Of a stretch of DNA of 64,000 nucleotides, positions 33,801 through 40,583 are shown one piece after another (the stretch's first letter is position 1; each line of letters opens with the position of its first letter). This stretch comes from Salipiger thiooxidans. Its GTDB lineage: Bacteria; Pseudomonadota; Alphaproteobacteria; Rhodobacterales; Rhodobacteraceae. The DNA is taken from contig NZ_FNAV01000008.1 in NCBI RefSeq assembly GCF_900102075.1, positions 62,001-126,000 of the forward strand, read 5' to 3'. Position numbers and translations under genes: made by a program. A model generated the notes under the pieces. That model was not told the DNA's origin. It was given only the letters and a program-made list of their open reading frames with translations, and made no database searches.

Positions 33801-33924
33801 CGGGCTGGCCTTTGCCTTCGTGCTCACCCTGTTCGTCACCCCCGTGATCTACCTTCTGATCGAAGGCGTCCTGCCAAGGCGCCGCGAGACGGAGGAAAAG
33901 GCCGCCGTCACCCCGGCGGAATGA
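30847..33924 (+). CDS. RND family efflux transporter permease (HAE-1 type)
   Basis: 1025-residue inner-membrane pump with the duplicated RND fold: a first helix (about 12-30), a large periplasmic loop to about 335, helices 2-6, a second loop and a final helix bundle. The proton-relay aspartate pair is in GLVVDDAIVVLEN and the matching lysine is in LMAKNGILMVEF; both are intact, so it should be active. It resembles the MexB/AcrB group and export of hydrophobic toxicants is likely. It is the last gene of the operon and overlaps the adaptor by 4 bp. The C-terminal tail is charged and short. Confidence 0.95.
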   Translation: MSLPDLSVRRPVLATVLNLLIVLIGAMALSRLPVRELPQVDTAEVTVRVSYTGAAPDVIDNQVASVIEGALAGLSGLQSMETESERGRSRTVLIFEPSRDIDSATNDVRTAIDRVVGDLPDGADVPRVEKNDDEGDPVVRLALSSPGMTPLELSDYADRFLTDRLARLPGVANAQIFGERARAMRIWLDAGLMAAHGVTSGDITAALQANNVELPAGEIETGARQLQLLARTRFTSADEFARLAIRDDGERPLRLGDVARIEEGAERSDSMFRSDGATGLGMGIQAQAQANTVAISDAVRAEIEAIRPTLPEGMSLRVTTDEAAFIRTTLDEVAQVFFEAVLLVTAVIFLFLGSARLSLVPVVTIPVSILGAALAMLLLGFSLNVLSLFAMILAIGLVVDDAIVVLENIQRHRAMGLSRAEAARQGANQVNFAVIATTAVLIAVFLPVSFMEGEIGKLFGEFGIVLAVAVSVSGLVALTMAPVLASRLLPREGKTNLLTRAVDAVLSRIERGYRSALTAVLKVPEIVLGAAGFAVAASAALYLALPQEVTPQEDRGRFVVIVSAPQGTNLAYTNDAVGRIEAALEPMRDEGLVENVTAIVGAFGELNRALMFVGLAPWDARDVSVQQVIARLRGELSDLTEVQVFMRPSGGLGISSGTGALQFLLGGPEIGQASEWAEALAARLEDDPDLSGVEVDYDVNQPGATLTVDRLRAQDLGLDAETVSSTLQVLVASRTVGEFSDGGRQYPVILQAAPEDRDNPADLMSILLRNSRGDLIPLSAFASIEDVATVPAITRYNRIHSVGVEADLAPGADLAQVMDRVETAARALPAGASLAWDGQAADFARASGGMAMVFGMALAIVFLVLAAQFESFRTPLVIMLTVPLGLGGAALTLWLTGQSVNVFSQVGLVLLVGLMAKNGILMVEFSNQLREEGHALREAAIEGAVTRLRPVTMTTIATILGAVPLALATGAGAESRVAIGMVITGGLAFAFVLTLFVTPVIYLLIEGVLPRRRETEEKAAVTPAE

Positions 33925-33978
33925 CCCCGGCCGGGCCCCCGGGCCCGCGCCGGATCACCAGAGAGGAGGAGGAAGACC

Positions 33979-34881
33979 ATGACACTCGATACCCCGAAGG
34001 CCCGCATGACCGCGCGGGATTTCTCGCCCGAGCTGCTCGAGCTCTACGACTTCTACGCCCACGGCATGATCACCAAGCGCGAGTTCCTCGAGCGGGCGGG
34101 CCGGTTCACCGCCGGCGGGCTCACCACCATGGCGGTGCTGTCGATGATGTCGCCGGATTACGCGCTGGCCGAGCAGGTGAGCTTCAACGATCCCGACATC
34201 AAGGCCAACTGGATCACCTATCCCTCGCCCAACGGCCACGGCGAGATGCGCGCCTACATGGTGCGCCCGGCGGGGGTCGAGAGCGCGCCCGGCGTGGTCG
34301 TGGTGCACGAGAACCGCGGGCTCAACCCCTACATCGCCGACGTGGCGCGGCGGCTGGCCAAGGCGGGGTTCATCGCCATGGCGCCCGACGGGCTGACCCC
34401 GGTGGGCGGCTATCCCGGCAATGACGAGGAGGGCCGGGCGCTGCAGCAGCAGGTCGATCCCGAGAAGCTGATGAACGACTTCTTCGCCGCCATCGAGTTC
34501 CTGATGGCCCACGAGGAGGTGACCGGCAAGGTCGGCATCACCGGCTTCTGCTACGGCGGCGGCGTGTCGAACGCGGCGGCGGTGGCCTATCCCGAGCTCG
34601 GCGCCGCGGTGCCCTTCTACGGCCGCCAGCCCGATGCCGCCGACGTGCCCCGGATCGAGGCGCCGATCCTGCTGCACTACGGCGAGCTCGACGAGCGGGT
34701 GAACGCCGGCTGGCCCGCCTACAAGGCGGCGCTCGACGCCAACGGCAAGACCTACGAGGCCTATATCTACGAGGGCGCCAACCACGGCTTCCACAACGAT
34801 TCCACCCCGCGTTACGACGCCGAGGCGGCCGAGCTCGCCTGGTCACGGACGGTGGAGTGGTTCCGCCGCTACCTCGTCTGA
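33979..34881 (+). CDS. Dienelactone hydrolase family protein (YghX-like)
   Basis: 300-residue alpha/beta hydrolase with an extended N-terminus (1-70) that includes a hydrophobic segment at about 43-60, possibly a signal or anchor. The catalytic domain has the DLH triad: nucleophile C191 in GFCYGGG, acid D238 in ELDER and H269 in NHGFH, plus the E111 of VVVVHENRG that orients the cysteine. The substrate is unknown; YghX-type members are annotated as carboxymethylenebutenolidase-like. A very strong GAGGAGGAGG precedes the ATG. It is not obviously part of the RND operon (54 bp gap) or of the cluster that follows. Confidence 0.87.
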   Translation: MTLDTPKARMTARDFSPELLELYDFYAHGMITKREFLERAGRFTAGGLTTMAVLSMMSPDYALAEQVSFNDPDIKANWITYPSPNGHGEMRAYMVRPAGVESAPGVVVVHENRGLNPYIADVARRLAKAGFIAMAPDGLTPVGGYPGNDEEGRALQQQVDPEKLMNDFFAAIEFLMAHEEVTGKVGITGFCYGGGVSNAAAVAYPELGAAVPFYGRQPDAADVPRIEAPILLHYGELDERVNAGWPAYKAALDANGKTYEAYIYEGANHGFHNDSTPRYDAEAAELAWSRTVEWFRRYLV

Positions 34882-34917
34882 GGGTCTGACGTCCGGCTGC
34901 CACGAAAGGACCCGGCG

Positions 34918-35181
34918 ATGACCCTTGCCCCCGCCGTCCCGGCGCCCGCCAGCTACTCGACCACCCAGAAGCTGCTGCACCGGGCGGTGGTGGCGCTGGT
35001 GGCGGCGCAATACCTGCTGCTCGACCGGATGGGCCGTGCCTTCCACGCGCCGAGGCGGGACGAGCCGGGCGCCTACGCCACGGTCACGGTGCTGCACATG
35101 ATCTGCGGCTCGCTGGTGCTGGGCGATGCTTTGGCGCAGCAGGTCCTGTGGCGGAACGAGGTGCTCCGGCGCATGATCTGA
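34918..35181 (+). CDS. Truncated cytochrome b561-like protein
   Basis: 87 residues that resemble the N-terminal half of a di-heme cytochrome b561. The first helix STTQKLLHRAVVALVAAQYLLLD contains a heme-ligand-type histidine (LLHR), and a second helix begins at TVTVLHMICGSLVLGDAL with another histidine. Normal members are about 170-190 residues with four helices. Here the frame ends after about two, with a non-family tail VLWRNEVLRRMI. The ATG has a good AAAGGA upstream, 36 bp after the hydrolase, so it may still be translated. It is either a decayed gene or a two-helix variant; decay is more likely. Confidence 0.55.
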   Translation: MTLAPAVPAPASYSTTQKLLHRAVVALVAAQYLLLDRMGRAFHAPRRDEPGAYATVTVLHMICGSLVLGDALAQQVLWRNEVLRRMI

Positions 35182-35213
35182 TCCTGCGCCCCGCGCAATC
35201 GCGGGGATCAGGA
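35182..35213. terminator. GC hairpin between convergent genes
   Basis: CCCCGCG-CAAT-CGCGGGG extended outward by TCCTG / CAGGA, between the b561 stub and the end of the GntR gene. There is no T-run, so a weak or factor-assisted terminator is the most that can be said. Confidence 0.4.
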
Positions 35214-35909
35214 CACCGAGACGAAATAATCGTGCTGGTCGGTGAGGCTCTGGCTGCTGCGCAGCTCGACCACCCGGTCCAGCACGTCGATGGCCCGGCG
35301 CCGCACCTCGAGCACCGGCGTCCCCGCGGGGACGCCGAGGGCCTTGGCGCTGGCCTCTGACACCGCGTGGGCGCTCAGCCGTTCGTCGGCGCGCACGATG
35401 ATCACCGAATAAGCCTGCTGGTAGAAGACGTAGAGCGTGTTGGGCAGCGGCACCCGGTCGGCGAGCCCTGGGAACAGCGCCGCCGACACCACCGAGACCT
35501 CGTGCGTCACCGGCCGCTGCGCGAGGCTGCGCACGCGCTCGATCTCGATCACCGACTCGGGCCGCCCGAAGAGCTCGGCGCGTTCCTCGGGGGTGGCGGC
35601 GCGGCGGCGCACGGTTTCCCACTCGAGCCGCGGGCTTTCCAGCGTGCCGTCGGGGTTGCGCAGGCGGAAGAAATTGAACAGCGAGGTCTCGGGCGTGCGC
35701 ACCGTCACGAAGGTGCCGCGCCCCTGCACCCGTTGCACCAGACCGCGCGCCTCGAGCTCCATCAGCGCCTTGCGCGCCGTGCCCTGGCTGACGCCGAGCT
35801 CGGCGCCGAGCTGGGTTTCGCTGGGGAGCATCGCACCTGAGGGCAGGCTGCCCGAGGCGATGCGGTCGACGATGGTGTTCATCACGACCTGGTAGAGCGG
35901 TGGCGCCAT
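35208..35909 (-). CDS. GntR family regulator (HutC subfamily)
   Basis: 233-residue regulator with an N-terminal winged HTH (about 5-70: LYQVVMNTIVDRIASG, ETQLGAELGVSQGTARKAL, RGTFV end) and a C-terminal UTRA ligand domain (about 90-230, with LGVPAGTPVLEVRR as the typical UTRA core). It is divergent from the sulfo-lyase operon with 140 bp between them, so it probably controls sulfolactate use in response to sulfolactate or a breakdown product. The core palindrome CGTCCCCGCGGGGACG at 35319 falls in the conserved UTRA codons and is probably coincidental. Confidence 0.88.
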   Translation of the reverse strand: MAPPLYQVVMNTIVDRIASGSLPSGAMLPSETQLGAELGVSQGTARKALMELEARGLVQRVQGRGTFVTVRTPETSLFNFFRLRNPDGTLESPRLEWETVRRRAATPEERAELFGRPESVIEIERVRSLAQRPVTHEVSVVSAALFPGLADRVPLPNTLYVFYQQAYSVIIVRADERLSAHAVSEASAKALGVPAGTPVLEVRRRAIDVLDRVVELRSSQSLTDQHDYFVSVS

Positions 35910-35960
35910 TCATGATCCTCCGTGTGGTCATCCGGTGTTAGCATCCCTGCGCCACCGGCA

Positions 35961-35990
35961 ACAAGTTTTATATAATTAGTCTTGTATAAG
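35961..35990. promoter_or_regulatory. A/T-rich divergent operator/promoter of the sulfolactate cluster
   Basis: ACAAG (35961-35965) and CTTGT (35981-35985) form a dyad around TTATATAA (35968-35975), and CTTGTATAAG follows. In otherwise GC-rich DNA this supplies -10-like elements for both directions and a plausible HutC-type operator (CTTGTAT half-site). Confidence 0.5.
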
Positions 35991-36049
35991 TATTGATGTA
36001 GATGTTACGCCTTCCGCCAGGAGAGATTCTGGGCAGAGGAGGGCCTGAC

Positions 36050-36337
36050 GTGGGCAAACCACATCTTCTTGTGCACGACCGCGAGGACAACGTGGGGGTC
36101 GTGGTGGTCGAGGGGCTGACGGCGGGGACGGAGATGCTCTGCGTGGTCACCGAGGACAATTCCGACTTTTCGCTGGTGGCCAACGCCGACATCCCGATCG
36201 GCCACAAGGTCGCGCTCCGGGATCTGACCGAGGGGGAGACGGTCATCAAGTACGGCGAGGACATCGGCAAGATGGTCGGCGCCGCCGAGAAGGGCGGTCA
36301 CGTCCACATCCACAATTGCAAGACGAAACGGTGGTGA
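36050..36337 (+). CDS. suyA: (R)-sulfolactate sulfo-lyase small subunit SuyA
   Basis: 95-residue SAF-domain protein (N-terminal domain of the UxaA altronate dehydratase family). Beta-rich segments [28 protein letters not shown] and VIKYGEDIG are typical. I chose the GTG at 36050, 6 bp after GAGGAGGG, over an ATG at 36002 without a ribosome site. Followed directly by the large subunit, it matches the split organisation of sulfolactate sulfo-lyase, which eliminates sulfite from (R)-3-sulfolactate to give pyruvate. SAF/UxaA pairs can also be altronate or galactarate-type dehydratases; the neighbouring slcC, comC and exporter genes decide for sulfolactate. Confidence 0.85.
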   Translation: MGKPHLLVHDREDNVGVVVVEGLTAGTEMLCVVTEDNSDFSLVANADIPIGHKVALRDLTEGETVIKYGEDIGKMVGAAEKGGHVHIHNCKTKRW

Positions 36338-36342
36338 CCGGA

Positions 36343-37524
36343 ATGGCATTCGATATCAGCAACATCACCGTGAATGCGTGGCGCCGCGAGAACGGCCGCG
36401 TGGGCGTGCGCAACCACGTGCTCATCCTGCCGGTGGACGACATCTCGAACGCCGCCTGCGAGGCGGTGGCCAACAACGTCAAGGGCACGCTGGCGATCCC
36501 GCATGCCTATGGCCGCCTGCAGTTCGGCGAGGATCTCGACCTGCATTTCCGCACCATGATCGGCACCGGCGCCAATCCCAACGTGGCCGCCGTGGTGGTC
36601 ATCGGCATCGAACCCGAGTGGACGCAGGTGATCGTCGACGGCATCGCCGAGACCGGCAAGCCGGTGACCGGCTTCTCGATCGAGCAGAAGGGCGATTTCG
36701 AGACCATCCGGCAGGCGAGCTGGAAGGCCAAGGAATACGTCCACTGGGCCACCGAGCTGCAGAAGGAGCCGTGCCCGATCTCGGACCTGTGGATCTCGAC
36801 CAAGTGCGGCGAGAGCGACACCACCACCGGCCTGTCGTCCTGCCCGACCGTGGGCAACATGTACGACAAGCTGCTGCCAGAGGGCATCTACGGCTGCTTC
36901 GGCGAAACTTCCGAGATCACCGGGGCCGAGCACATCTGCGTCAAGCGCGCGGCCACCCCCGAGGCGGGCGAGGCCTTCATGAAGATCTTCCAGGCCTACC
37001 AGGACGAGGTGATCGAGCCCTACAAGACCTCTGACCTTTCCGACAGCCAGCCCACCAAGGGCAACATCCTCGGCGGCCTGACCACCATCGAGGAGAAGGC
37101 GCTCGGCAATCTCGAGAAGATCGGCAAGAGCTCGTCCTACATCGACGCGATGGGCCCTGCGGTGGCACCGAAGAAGGGGCCGGGGCTCTATTTCATGGAC
37201 ACGTCCTCGGCGGCGGCGGAATGCGTCGTGCTGATGGCGGCGGCGGGTTACGTGATCCACACCTTCCCGACCGGGCAGGGCAACGTGGTCGGCAACCCCA
37301 TCGTTCCGGTGATCAAGATCTCGGGCAACCCGCGCACCCTGCGCACCATGTCCGAGCACATCGACGTGGACGTCACCGGCGTGCTGACCCGCGAAATGAC
37401 CATCGAGGATGCCGGCGACGCGCTCATCGACATGATCGTGCGCACCGCCAACGGCCGCAACACCGCCGCCGAGGCGCTGGGGCACCGCGAGTTCTCGCTC
37501 ACCAAGCTCTACCGGTCGGCCTGA
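36343..37524 (+). CDS. suyB: (R)-sulfolactate sulfo-lyase large subunit SuyB
   Basis: 393-residue UxaA-family hydro-lyase large subunit, about the length reported for SuyB. Family marks are [21 protein letters not shown], the cysteine motif [18 protein letters not shown], and [21 protein letters not shown] near the C-terminus. The cysteines probably hold the catalytic iron. With SuyA it would desulfonate (R)-3-sulfolactate to pyruvate and sulfite. It starts 5 bp after suyA and is followed 4 bp later by the dehydrogenase slcC, so the catabolic genes form one transcript. The general UxaA call is certain; the sulfolactate assignment rests on cluster context. Confidence 0.85.
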   Translation: MAFDISNITVNAWRRENGRVGVRNHVLILPVDDISNAACEAVANNVKGTLAIPHAYGRLQFGEDLDLHFRTMIGTGANPNVAAVVVIGIEPEWTQVIVDGIAETGKPVTGFSIEQKGDFETIRQASWKAKEYVHWATELQKEPCPISDLWISTKCGESDTTTGLSSCPTVGNMYDKLLPEGIYGCFGETSEITGAEHICVKRAATPEAGEAFMKIFQAYQDEVIEPYKTSDLSDSQPTKGNILGGLTTIEEKALGNLEKIGKSSSYIDAMGPAVAPKKGPGLYFMDTSSAAAECVVLMAAAGYVIHTFPTGQGNVVGNPIVPVIKISGNPRTLRTMSEHIDVDVTGVLTREMTIEDAGDALIDMIVRTANGRNTAAEALGHREFSLTKLYRSA

Positions 37525-37528
37525 CCGG

Positions 37529-38461
37529 ATGCGGGTGGTCGTCTCGGAATTCATCGACGAGGCCGCGCTGGCGAAATTCGGGCCGGAGATCGCGGTGACC
37601 TACGATCCGGGCCTCGTCGACGACCGGGAGGCGCTGCTCGCGGCGCTTCCCGGGGCGCAGGCGCTTATCGTGCGCAACCGCACGCAGGTCGACGCGGCGG
37701 TGCTGGAGGCGGCGCCGGGGCTGCGGGTGATCGGCCGGCTGGGCGTCGGTCTCGACAACATCGACCTCGGGGCCTGCGCCGCACGCGGCGTCGTGGTCCA
37801 TCCCGCCACCGGGGCGAACACGCTTTCGGTGGCGGAATACGTGATCTCGGTCACGCTGTCGCTGCTGCGCGGGGTGCATGGCGCCAACGCGGCGATGATC
37901 GCGGGCAGCTGGCCGCGCAACGCGCTGATCGGGGCCGAGGTCTCGGGCCGGGTCATGGGGCTGGTGGGCTACGGCGGCATCGCCCGGGCCGTGGCCGAGC
38001 GGGCGCGGGCCATGGGGATGCAGATCGCCGCCTTCGATCCCTACCTGCCCGACACCGACCCGGCGTGGCAGGACGTGCGGCGCTGCGATCTCGGGACGCT
38101 GCTCGCCAGCGCGGACGTGATCTCGCTGCACGTGCCGCTGACGCCCGAGACCCGCGGGCTGGTGGGACCCGAGGCCATCGCCTCGATGAAGCCCGGCGCC
38201 GTGGTCATCAACACCGCGCGCGGCGGCATCGTCGACGAGGCGGCGCTCGCCGAGGGCCTGCGCAGCGGGCGGCTTGGCGGGGCGGCGCTCGACGTGTTCG
38301 AGACCGAGCCGCTGACGGCAGAGGCGGCAGAAAGGTTCGCCGGGCTGGAGAACCTCGTGCTCACTCCGCACGTTGCCGGGGTCACGCAGGAGGCCAACGT
38401 GCGCGTCAGTGCCATCACCGTCGAGAACGTGCTGCGGGAGCTTGCCCATGCCGACGCCTGA
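37529..38461 (+). CDS. slcC: (S)-sulfolactate dehydrogenase SlcC (D-2-hydroxyacid dehydrogenase family)
   Basis: 310-residue NAD-dependent 2-hydroxyacid dehydrogenase. Complete catalytic set: NAD motif GLVGYGGIA, arginine in NTARGGIVDEAAL, glutamate in DVFETEPL and histidine in LTPHVAGVT. In sulfolactate-degrading bacteria SlcC oxidises (S)-sulfolactate to sulfopyruvate, and ComC reduces it back to the (R)-isomer that SuyAB can cleave, so the pair acts as a racemase. Here the two genes are adjacent and overlap by 14 bp, directly behind suyAB. On sequence alone it could be a phosphoglycerate- or hydroxypyruvate-type enzyme. Confidence 0.82.
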   Translation: MRVVVSEFIDEAALAKFGPEIAVTYDPGLVDDREALLAALPGAQALIVRNRTQVDAAVLEAAPGLRVIGRLGVGLDNIDLGACAARGVVVHPATGANTLSVAEYVISVTLSLLRGVHGANAAMIAGSWPRNALIGAEVSGRVMGLVGYGGIARAVAERARAMGMQIAAFDPYLPDTDPAWQDVRRCDLGTLLASADVISLHVPLTPETRGLVGPEAIASMKPGAVVINTARGGIVDEAALAEGLRSGRLGGAALDVFETEPLTAEAAERFAGLENLVLTPHVAGVTQEANVRVSAITVENVLRELAHADA

Positions 38462-39464
38462 TCGCGTCATGCGCCGCGACGAGGCCGAGGCGCTGATCCG
38501 GCGGGTGCTCGAGGCCAACCGGGTTTCGGCGCGCAACGCCGCAAGCGTGGCGCGGGCGCTGGTCGCGGCCGAGATCGACGGCCAGCGCGGCCACGGCTTC
38601 TCGCGCGTGGCGGCCTATGCGGCGCAGGCGCGCTCGGGCAAGGTCAGCGGCGCGGCCTGTCCGGTGGCCGAACCGGGCGGCACGGCGCGGGTCGACATCG
38701 ACGCCCGCGACGGCTTTGCCTTTCCCGCCATCGACCTCGCCATCGAGGAGCTTGCGGCGCGCGCCCCCGAGACCGGCGTCGCCGTCGCCGCGATCCGGCG
38801 CTCGCATCACTGCGGCCAGCTCGGCGCCCATGTCGAACGGCTGGCCGGGCGCGGTTTCGCGGCGTTGATGGTCGCCAATTCGCCCCGGGCCATGGCGCCC
38901 TGGGGCGGCAGCGCGGCGCTGTTCGGCACCAATCCCATCGCCTTCGCGGCCCCGCGTCCGGGCAAGCCGCCGCTGGTCATCGACCTGTCGCTGTCGCGGG
39001 TCGCGCGCGGCAAGGTCATGGCCGCCGCCAAGGCCGGCACGCCGATCCCCGAGGGCTGGGCGCTCGATGCCGAGGGCCGGCCCACCACCGACCCGGCGGC
39101 GGCGCTGCAGGGCACCATGGTGCCCGCGGGCGATGCCAAGGGCGCGGCGCTGGCGCTGGTGGTCGAGATCCTCGCCGCCACCCTCACCGGCGCGCGGCAT
39201 TCGGACGAGGCGGCGTCGTTCTTCGACGCCGAAGGGCCGCCGCCCGGGGTCGGGCAGCTCATCCTCGCCTTCGACACGTCGCGGGTTCCGGGCGCGGGCT
39301 TCGGTCCGCGGCTCGAGACCCTGCTCGACGCCATTCTCGCACAAGAGGGCACAAGACTGCCCGGCGAGTCTCGCCTGCAGGCCCGGCGCGCCCTGGAGGA
39401 GGGCGCGGGTCTGCGGGTTCCGGGGCATCTTCTGGAGGAGATCGAAGCCCTGGCGGGCGCCTGA
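38448..39464 (+). CDS. comC: (R)-sulfolactate dehydrogenase ComC (Ldh2/malate dehydrogenase family)
   Basis: 338-residue member of the malate/L-lactate/sulfolactate dehydrogenase family, which has a non-Rossmann NAD(P) fold. Seen are the N-terminal helical domain (LIRRVLEANRVSARNAASVARALV), the catalytic SHHCGQLG segment and NSPRAMAPWGGSAALFGTNPIAFAAPRP. The ATG at 38448 lies inside the end of slcC with GGGAG upstream; an ATG at 38469 is less likely. Its role in this cluster would be NAD(P)H-dependent reduction of sulfopyruvate to (R)-sulfolactate. The same family in archaea makes coenzyme M precursors, but no other coenzyme M gene is present. Confidence 0.82.
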   Translation: MPTPDRVMRRDEAEALIRRVLEANRVSARNAASVARALVAAEIDGQRGHGFSRVAAYAAQARSGKVSGAACPVAEPGGTARVDIDARDGFAFPAIDLAIEELAARAPETGVAVAAIRRSHHCGQLGAHVERLAGRGFAALMVANSPRAMAPWGGSAALFGTNPIAFAAPRPGKPPLVIDLSLSRVARGKVMAAAKAGTPIPEGWALDAEGRPTTDPAAALQGTMVPAGDAKGAALALVVEILAATLTGARHSDEAASFFDAEGPPPGVGQLILAFDTSRVPGAGFGPRLETLLDAILAQEGTRLPGESRLQARRALEEGAGLRVPGHLLEEIEALAGA

Positions 39465-39507
39465 GCCCGCCGCAACAGACCGTCTCATGACTCAGGGAGG
39501 AGATCAT

Positions 39508-40455
39508 ATGAGAAAGTCCATCATCCTGGCCGCGGCGCTCGCGGCATTCACCGGCACGGCACAGGCGCAGGAGTTTCCGCCCGGTCCGGTCGATTACGTC
39601 ATCCCCTTCGGGCCGGGCGGCGAGTCGGACGTGACCGCGCGCATGCAGCAGCCCTACTTCAAGGCGCTCTACGACGAGGAACTCGTGGTCTCCTACAAGC
39701 CCGGCGGCGGCGGGGCCGTGGGCTGGTCGCAGCTCAACTCCATGGCCGCGGACGGCTCGGTCATCATGGGGGTGAACCTGCCCCACATCATCGTGCAGCC
39801 CGAGCAGGGCAACGTCGGCTTCACCACCGATGACATCGCCTCGGTCTACTGGTTCCACTACACGCCCGACGCCATCGTGGTGCGCGAGGACAGCCCGTTC
39901 CAGACCCTCGACGACCTGATCGCCGCCGCCAGGGAGACACCCAGGCAGGTGACCTTCGCGGGCTCGGGCAAAGGCTCGGCCAACCACCTCGTGCAGGTCA
40001 AGTTCGACCAGCTCGCGGGCGTTGAGACCACCTACGTGGCCTTCAAGGGCACCGGCGCCGCGGTGACCGCGATGCTCGGCGGGCAGGTCGCGGCGGAATG
40101 GGGCTATACCACCGTGGGCGTGGGGCAGGAGGGCAAGGCCCGGCTGCTGGCCGTGGCCACCGAAGAGCGCCACCCGGCCTTCCCCGACGTGCCGACCTTC
40201 CGCGAGCTCGGCTACGACATCGTCTCGGGCGCCTATCGCGGCATCGCCGTGCCCTCGGGCGCCTCGGAGGAGACCCGTCAGCAGGTCTCGGACGCCATCG
40301 CGGCGATCAACCGGGACGAGGAGTTCCGGCAGAAGATGATCGACGGCGGCTACGCGCTGGTCGACGTGCCCTACGGCCCCGAGATGGACGCCTTCATGGC
40401 CGAGCGGTCCGAGGAATACATCGCCGCCGCCAAATCCGCCGGCGTGCTGAACTGA
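39508..40455 (+). CDS. Tripartite tricarboxylate transporter substrate-binding protein (TctC/Bug family)
   Basis: 315-residue periplasmic receptor. The signal peptide MRKSIILAAALAAFTGTAQA is cleaved before QEFPPG. TctC-family features include VDYVIPFGPGGESDVTAR, YKPGGGGAVGWSQLN and FAGSGKGSANHLVQVKFDQLAGV. The start ATG has GGGAGGAG 7 bp ahead. Located between the sulfolactate dehydrogenases and the TctA-type permease, it most likely binds 3-sulfolactate; a related three-part importer accompanies sulfolactate genes in Chromohalobacter. Bug proteins bind many carboxylates, so specificity is inferred from position. Confidence 0.88.
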   Translation: MRKSIILAAALAAFTGTAQAQEFPPGPVDYVIPFGPGGESDVTARMQQPYFKALYDEELVVSYKPGGGGAVGWSQLNSMAADGSVIMGVNLPHIIVQPEQGNVGFTTDDIASVYWFHYTPDAIVVREDSPFQTLDDLIAAARETPRQVTFAGSGKGSANHLVQVKFDQLAGVETTYVAFKGTGAAVTAMLGGQVAAEWGYTTVGVGQEGKARLLAVATEERHPAFPDVPTFRELGYDIVSGAYRGIAVPSGASEETRQQVSDAIAAINRDEEFRQKMIDGGYALVDVPYGPEMDAFMAERSEEYIAAAKSAGVLN

Positions 40456-40583
40456 CAGACCTGAGCGACGGGTGCCGCGGAATGGCTGCGGCGCCCGTCC
40501 GTGATGCCGCGCGGCCGGGTCCCTCGGGCACCGGGACCGTGGCGGCCGGCTGACACAGGCGTTGCGTCGCACGGGATCCTTTC

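Noticed and set aside
35182-35213. Hairpin as a firm intrinsic terminator
   Set aside because: No T-run on either side; kept only as a low-confidence feature.
35319-35334. A further copy of the core palindrome (CGTCCCCGCGGGGACG) inside the GntR gene
   Set aside because: It encodes the VPAGTPV segment conserved in UTRA domains, is isolated from the par region by 29 kb and has C/G rather than T/A at its ends, so coincidence is likelier than a partition site.
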